A stretch of DNA of 9,076 bases from CAIJXO01 sp041308645 (lineage in GTDB: Bacteria; Patescibacteriota; Minisyncoccia; Phycocordibacterales; GWA1-40-21), in the NCBI GenBank assembly GCA_041308645.1, contig JBFZBC010000039.1, positions 1 through 9,076 on the forward strand, given 5' to 3'. Positions 6,596 to 9,076 of the stretch are shown one piece after another. Positions within the stretch are counted from its first letter, which is position 1; every line of letters starts with the position of its first letter. The position numbers and the translations under genes are program-made. Under the pieces are notes generated by a model. That model saw only the letters and a list, made by a program, of their open reading frames with translations. It was not told the DNA's origin and did no database searches.

Positions 6596-6615
6596 TGCCA
6601 CGAGCTCCTCCGTAA
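6595..6615 (+). CDS. possible six-codon minigene (MPRAPP) with ideal Shine-Dalgarno site
   Basis: AGGAGG at 6585-6590 sits 4 nt before ATG, and the reading frame is Met-Pro-Arg-Ala-Pro-Pro-TAA. It is the only ATG in the window with a strong Shine-Dalgarno site. The CTCCTCC that encodes Pro-Pro is complementary to that site and could mask it. It could be a leader peptide, or the whole arrangement could be RNA structure with no translation. Confidence 0.25.
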   Translation: MPRAPP

Positions 6616-6634
6616 ATTATTGATTTGACCTTTC

Positions 6635-6667
6635 GGCGGGTAATTAAAAATTACCCGCCTTTTTTTT
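6635..6667 (+). terminator. strong intrinsic terminator of the structured RNA
   Basis: GGCGGGTAATT (6635-6645) pairs perfectly with AATTACCCGCC (6649-6659) around an AAA loop and is followed by eight T (6660-6667). It separates the RNA from the dnaX promoter, which lies just beyond it. Confidence 0.9.
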
Positions 6668-6678
6668 ATCTATTTTTT

Positions 6679-6687
6679 TGATATACT
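6679..6687 (+). promoter_or_regulatory. extended -10 promoter of dnaX, leaderless
   Basis: TGATATACT gives an extended -10 (TG, one base, TATACT at 6682-6687). The seventh base after the box is the A of the dnaX ATG at 6694. No -35 box is clear, since that position falls in the terminator T run. Confidence 0.6.
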
Positions 6688-6693
6688 GTACAT

Positions 6694-7758
6694 ATGTCAG
6701 AAACAGCTTTATATCGTAAATACCGACCGCAGAGATTTTCTGAGGTTTTAGGGCAAGATCATATTGTAAAAGTTTTACAGTCTTCAATTGAGCTTAATAG
6801 GATTTCTCATGCTTATATTTTTTCTGGGAGTCGTGGAACGGGGAAAACTTCTGTGGCCAGGATTTTTGCTCATGAGGTAGGAACTAATTCAAATGATATG
6901 ACGGAAATTGACGCCGCCTCAAATAATGGTGTGGATGAAATACGAGCTTTAAATGAAGCAGTGAACACACTACCTTTTGAATCAAAGTACAAAGTTTACA
7001 TACTAGATGAAGCTCATATGCTTTCTAAGGGTGCTTGGAATGCTTTATTAAAGACTTTAGAGGAGCCACCATCTCATGTTATATTTATTTTAGCTACTAC
7101 TGAGTTTGAAAAAATTCCTGAAACCGTAGTATCTCGTTGTCAAACTTTTTTATTTAAAAAACCAACCCAGAAAGTTTTAAAGGAGGTGGTCTTAACAATC
7201 GCTAAAAAAGAAGGTTTTATTTTAGAACCAGCGTCAGCTGATTTGGTAGCTCTGCTTGGTGACGGTTCCTTCCGTGATGCTCAAAGTATTCTTCAGAAAG
7301 TAATGGGTTCATCAAAAGGCCTGCCCGACGGCAAGGCGGGTAATAAGATTTCTTTAGATGAAGTGGTTACTATTACTAGTGCGCCAAAAGGGGAGTTGGT
7401 GAATAATTTTATAAAAGCTATTAGTGAGAATAATCTGGAGTTGGGCTTAAAATCTGTGTCGCAAGTTAGTGATGCTAATATTGATTTTATTTTATATTTT
7501 AGGCTTATTCTCCATAAAATAAGAGCTATTTTGCTTTTGCGCAATCTATCATCATCTGAATGTGGTATCAAAGAGGAAATGACAGATTTAGATTTTATTT
7601 TTCTTAAAATTCTAGCTGATGAAAAAGGGAGTAAAATAAATTCTGACACTTTACTTACTTTACTTTCTTACTATGATATGGTCGCCAAAGCCTATTTACC
7701 CGAGATGGTTTTGGAGCTAGTTCTTAGTAAACTTATTTCCCCTGTTACTTCTGAATAG
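6694..7758 (+). CDS. dnaX: DNA polymerase III subunit gamma/tau (short form, no zinc module)
   Basis: This 354-aa AAA+ clamp-loader subunit loads the sliding clamp at replication forks. It starts with the family signature LYRKYRPQRFSEVLGQ. Walker A is GSRGTGKTS (45-53, K51) and Walker B is YILDEAH (102-108). Sensor 1 is ATTE (134-137), the arginine finger lies in SRC (R148), and sensor 2 is in GSFRDA (R194). The four-cysteine zinc module normally between Walker A and EIDAASN is gone: ARIFAHEVGTNSNDMTEIDAASN runs straight across, leaving about 10 residues in its place. The C-terminal tau domains that bind polymerase and helicase are also absent, so this is a gamma-length protein. Residues 209-216 (GLPDGKAG) come from a GC-rich palindrome and interrupt the link into the collar domain. 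The ATG is set by the promoter position. No ybaB or recR follows, unlike many bacterial dnaX loci. Confidence 0.93.
   Translation: MSETALYRKYRPQRFSEVLGQDHIVKVLQSSIELNRISHAYIFSGSRGTGKTSVARIFAHEVGTNSNDMTEIDAASNNGVDEIRALNEAVNTLPFESKYKVYILDEAHMLSKGAWNALLKTLEEPPSHVIFILATTEFEKIPETVVSRCQTFLFKKPTQKVLKEVVLTIAKKEGFILEPASADLVALLGDGSFRDAQSILQKVMGSSKGLPDGKAGNKISLDEVVTITSAPKGELVNNFIKAISENNLELGLKSVSQVSDANIDFILYFRLILHKIRAILLLRNLSSSECGIKEEMTDLDFIFLKILADEKGSKINSDTLLTLLSYYDMVAKAYLPEMVLELVLSKLISPVTSE
7318..7344 (+). repeat. GC-rich palindromic insert in dnaX
   Basis: GCCTGCC (7319-7325) pairs with GGCAAGGC (7330-7337) around CGAC with one bulged A. The block encodes KGLPDGKAG in frame. Its 3' half, AAGGCGGGTAAT (7333-7344), is the exact reverse complement of ATTACCCGCCTT in the terminator at 6650-6661. 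GCCTGCCC is the reverse complement of GGGCAGGC in the dus insert. Confidence 0.65.
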
Positions 7759-7774
7759 GAAAGTAATTAAAGGC

Positions 7775-7803
7775 TTGTATATTGAACACTGGTAATGTAT
7801 ACT
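7775..7803 (+). promoter_or_regulatory. sigma70-type promoter of the HTH/LAGLIDADG-like gene
   Basis: TTGTAT at 7775-7780 lies 17 nt before TATACT at 7798-7803. Transcription would start near 7810, giving a leader of about 8 nt before the ATG at 7818, too short for a Shine-Dalgarno site. Confidence 0.55.
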
Positions 7804-7817
7804 AAGGCTTATTATTA

Positions 7818-8513
7818 ATGTTCATGAAAACTGAATTAAAAAATAAAGCTGTAGCCTTAAGAAGAGAGGGAAATACTTATTCTGAAATTATGAGGATTAT
7901 TCCGGTGTCAAAATCTACTTTGTCTGAGTGGTTGAGAGAGGTCGGTATAGTTAAAAGGCAGAAACAAGCATTTACTGAGAAGAAAAGACTAGCCTCGTTA
8001 AAAGGTGGTCAAGCTAAAAGAAAGCAAAGAATAGATAAATCAAATATAATTTTTAATTTAGCTGAAAGTGAAATTGGCAAATTATCTAAAAGGGAATTGT
8101 GGTTATTAGGCATCGCCTTGTACTGGGCAGAGGGATCAAAGGAAAAAGATGGGCACCCCGGTTCGGGGATAAGCTTTTCTAATTCAGATTATCAGATGGT
8201 TAACTTGTTTTTGAAATGGTTGATTGAGATTATTAATGTCCCAAAGGAAGAAATAGGTTTTGAAATATATATTCATGATAGTTACAGAAATGAGGTTAGG
8301 CGTTTCCAAAGATATTGGTCAGAAAAAACTGGGTTTCCTTTGGGTTGTTTTAGCACCATTTATTATAAAAGGATAAAAATTAACACAAAAAGAATGAATA
8401 TTGGGGACTTGTATAATGGACAATTAAGAGTTAAAGTATATAAGAGCTCAACCTTAAATCGACAAGTAACGGGTTGGGTAAGAGGTATAAATAAATATTG
8501 GGGGATCGTCTAA
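7818..8513 (+). CDS. HTH protein with LAGLIDADG-like domain, function unknown
   Basis: This is a 231-aa protein. Residues 5-42 form a helix-turn-helix (KAVALRREGNTYSEIMRIIP, then SKSTLSEWL) of the kind used by resolvases and small regulators. A basic linker (about 50-75) follows. The C-terminal part resembles a single LAGLIDADG homing-endonuclease fold as also found in WhiA: helix LWLLGIALYWAEGS (94-107, acidic E105), then SFSNSD (119-124), a strand FEIYIHDSY, and the tail LRVKVYKSSTLNRQVTGWVRGI. A transcription factor or DNA-binding role, or a domesticated endonuclease, is inferred; activity is not shown. The start could also be the ATG at 7824. A GC-rich hairpin (8156-8168) encodes part of DGHPGSG just after the LAGLIDADG-like helix. 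The last 15 bases, including the TAA, belong to the tRNA-Gln gene. Confidence 0.8.
   Translation: MFMKTELKNKAVALRREGNTYSEIMRIIPVSKSTLSEWLREVGIVKRQKQAFTEKKRLASLKGGQAKRKQRIDKSNIIFNLAESEIGKLSKRELWLLGIALYWAEGSKEKDGHPGSGISFSNSDYQMVNLFLKWLIEIINVPKEEIGFEIYIHDSYRNEVRRFQRYWSEKTGFPLGCFSTIYYKRIKINTKRMNIGDLYNGQLRVKVYKSSTLNRQVTGWVRGINKYWGIV
8156..8168 (+). repeat. small GC-rich hairpin inside the HTH/LAGLIDADG-like gene
   Basis: CCCCG (8156-8160) pairs with CGGGG (8164-8168) around GTT. It lies in codons for the DGHPGSG loop, in otherwise AT-rich DNA, and looks like a third in-frame palindromic addition. Confidence 0.4.
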
Positions 8514-8569
8514 TGGTAGGACAACGGATTTTGGATCCGTTTATTTTGGTTCGACTCCAAGTCCCCCAG
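8499..8569 (+). tRNA. tRNA-Gln (anticodon UUG)
   Basis: A full cloverleaf can be drawn. The acceptor stem is TGGGGGA/TCCCCCA (7 perfect pairs, 8499-8505 with 8562-8568). The D stem is GTCT/GGAC with loop AATGGTA. The anticodon stem is ACGGA/TCCGT (8524-8528 with 8536-8540) with loop TTTTGGA, placing anticodon TTG at 8531-8533. The variable loop is 4 nt. The T stem is TTTGG/CCAAG with loop TTCGACT. The discriminator base is G8569. The 3' CCA is not encoded (the next bases are CAGC), so a CCA-adding enzyme is needed. The gene's first 15 bases overlap the end of the preceding protein gene on the same strand, so it is probably cut from that transcript or from a promoter inside that gene. Confidence 0.95.
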
Positions 8570-8573
8570 CAGC

Positions 8574-8657
8574 GCACCAGACGGTGCATTGCTTCGCCCC
8601 GAAGCAGAAACCGGATGGGGGAGCATGGGATGTACCGTATGGTACGTCTCATCTCTC
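8574..8657. repeat. cluster of three GC-rich hairpins downstream of tRNA-Gln
   Basis: Three inverted repeats lie in a row. GCACC/GGTGC is at 8574-8578 with 8583-8587. TGCTTCG/CGAAGCA is at 8590-8596 with 8600-8606, with a CCC loop. The third is long: 8619-8636 pairs with 8641-8657 around GTAT, broken only by a bulged C at 8624 and containing a few G-U pairs. The block is much richer in GC than its surroundings. No T run follows, so it is not an ordinary terminator. It may be a mobile palindromic repeat or a structured RNA processed with the tRNA. Confidence 0.6.
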
Positions 8658-8664
8658 AAAAATT

Positions 8665-8754
8665 ATGAAATTTTACTATGTTTATGTTTTAAAAAGTTTA
8701 AGCAAGGGCTTTCTTTATGTTGGTCAGACTAGGGATAAACAAAAGAGATTTTAG
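8665..8754 (+). pseudogene. truncated GIY-YIG endonuclease (UPF0213/YhbQ-like) remnant
   Basis: ATG at 8665 opens 29 codons: MKFYYVYVLKSLSKG, then FLYVGQTRDKQKRF and TAG. This is the N-terminal GIY-YIG core, with YVYVL in the GIY position, YVG in the YIG position, and a basic RxxxxKRF. It normally continues with an EHN-type segment for a total of about 80-100 residues. Everything after KRF is missing, and the DNA then runs into the convergent symporter gene 12 nt later. Intact members are small nucleases of uncertain role, common in candidate-phylum genomes. The loss of the catalytic C-terminal part means this copy should be inactive. Confidence 0.75.
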
Positions 8755-8766
8755 ATTTTAGCTAAT

Positions 8767-9076
8767 TTATTGAAGGCGTGTTTTTTGTCTCCTTAGTTGA
8801 AAGAAATTGACAATAAAAAAGGTAATAAAGCTTACAATAATTCCTGGAATAAAGGCTTGGACTGGTGAAATAAAGAGAAAGGCGATAATAGTTATGGTAC
8901 CAAGAATAATACTCCATAGAGCAGCTTTGGCAGTAGCTTTTTTCCAATAAAAACCAAAGATGATCGCTGGTAATAATGCTACATAGAAACTGACGGCTTC
9001 AATTGATAAATGAATAATATTGAACACCACGAGAGCGACCGCGAGGCCAATTAGACCAACAACAAAAGATGTCCAG
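8767..9076 (-). CDS. sodium:solute symporter (SSS/PutP family), C-terminal part, cut by window edge
   Basis: At least 103 codons are read on the minus strand; the frame is open to the right edge of the window (W-T-S-F-V-V-G-L-I-G before the first possible GTG at 9030). The sequence is almost wholly hydrophobic, with three or four membrane helices. It carries the SSS-family signature PAIIFGFYWKKATAKAALWSIILG, in which a proline-rich helix end is followed by a basic loop and the next helix. It ends with a short basic tail (QLRRQKTRLQ). Members couple Na+ entry to uptake of substrates such as proline, pantothenate, sugars or acetate; the substrate cannot be told from this part. It converges on the truncated GIY-YIG remnant with 12 nt between them. 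Confidence 0.85.
   Translation of the reverse strand, partial: WTSFVVGLIGLAVALVVFNIIHLSIEAVSFYVALLPAIIFGFYWKKATAKAALWSIILGTITIIAFLFISPVQAFIPGIIVSFITFFIVNFFQLRRQKTRLQ

Larger units (their letters stand above)
6425..6667 (+). ncRNA. structured non-coding RNA of unknown family, upstream of dnaX
   Basis: This block of about 240 nt lies between dus and dnaX, holds no long ORF and folds on paper into an ordered structure. The ends pair: AGGTGAAAATC (6425-6435) with GATTTGACCT (6622-6631) as two helices of 4 and 5 bp around a small internal loop. Inside is a hairpin GCCATAAG/TTTATGGC (6468-6475 with 6489-6496; seven Watson-Crick pairs and one G-U). A further stem CCTAA/TTAGG (6523-6527 with 6583-6587) encloses GCGGG/TCCGC. 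A strong terminator ends the unit. The 12-mer TAGGAGGTATTA occurs twice (6446-6457, 6584-6595), and CCTCC at 6607-6611 could pair with either copy. The position just before dnaX is where Bacillus has SRP RNA, but the SRP GGAAG/AGCAGC signature is absent. tmRNA acceptor ends and RNase P conserved blocks are also absent. The function is unknown. Confidence 0.6.

Noticed and set aside
6425..6667. The RNA upstream of dnaX as SRP RNA, tmRNA or RNase P RNA
   Set aside because: The dnaX neighbour favours SRP RNA, but the GGAAG tetraloop region and AGCAGC are not found. There is no tRNA-like acceptor or CCA end for tmRNA and no GAGGAAAGUCC-type block for RNase P. I left it unassigned.
8431..8652. 73-aa minus-strand ORF across the tRNA
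   Set aside because: It is antisense to tRNA-Gln, the end of the HTH gene and the hairpin block. Its sequence is the kind of spurious translation produced by tRNA and hairpins, with no family resemblance.
8762..8947. 61-aa minus-strand ORF in another frame of the symporter
   Set aside because: It overlaps the symporter, whose frame has clear SSS-family motifs; this one does not.
1..9076. CRISPR array, insertion sequence or prophage genes
   Set aside because: No regularly spaced repeats, transposase, integrase or phage structural proteins are seen. The HTH/LAGLIDADG-like protein and GIY-YIG remnant are the only mobile-element-like genes.

Overview
The window is AT-rich, and its gene content and style point to a Candidate Phyla Radiation bacterium (Patescibacteria, most likely the Parcubacteria/Paceibacteria side). 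This is an inference from four things. DnaX is short and lacks the usual cysteine zinc module. Start codons lie almost on top of extended -10 promoters, with no Shine-Dalgarno sites. GC-rich palindromes are inserted in frame in conserved genes. A 53-aa membrane protein has a 'RGFLIPL' start. The genetic code looks standard: no intact gene needs TGA as a sense codon.

Layout from left to right. (1) The 3' end of a VanY/DacY-type peptidoglycan carboxypeptidase (3-350). (2) An ion-transport block: a Na+/Ca2+-exchanger-superfamily protein (526-1491) and, 14 nt later, a P2A-type cation-transporting ATPase (1506-4214), followed by MscL with a C-terminal zinc ribbon (4280-4681). (3) A decayed stretch holding the remnant of an Fe/Mn superoxide dismutase (about 4753-5085), readable in one frame through two stop codons and missing its middle. 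(4) A 53-aa single-span membrane protein with a near-ideal promoter (5141-5302), then a tRNA-dihydrouridine synthase (5330-6331) with a terminator-like hairpin inside its first codons. (5) An unassigned structured RNA of about 240 nt (about 6425-6667) with a closing helix, internal hairpins, a twice-repeated Shine-Dalgarno-like 12-mer, a possible six-codon minigene and a strong intrinsic terminator. (6) dnaX (6694-7758), with a palindromic insert. (7) An HTH plus LAGLIDADG-like protein (7818-8513) whose last 15 bases are also the 5' end of a tRNA-Gln(UUG) gene (8499-8569). (8) A cluster of GC-rich hairpins and a 29-codon truncated GIY-YIG endonuclease remnant (8574-8754). (9) On the minus strand, the 3' end of a sodium:solute symporter (8767-9076).

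The exchanger, ATPase and MscL can be read as an ion and osmotic homeostasis group. The dus-RNA-dnaX-tRNA stretch is an information-processing block. The least explained element is the RNA upstream of dnaX. It sits where Bacillus carries its SRP RNA, but it lacks the SRP signature bases. The region also shows genome decay (superoxide dismutase and GIY-YIG remnants) and small palindromic elements that have entered coding sequences without breaking the frame.
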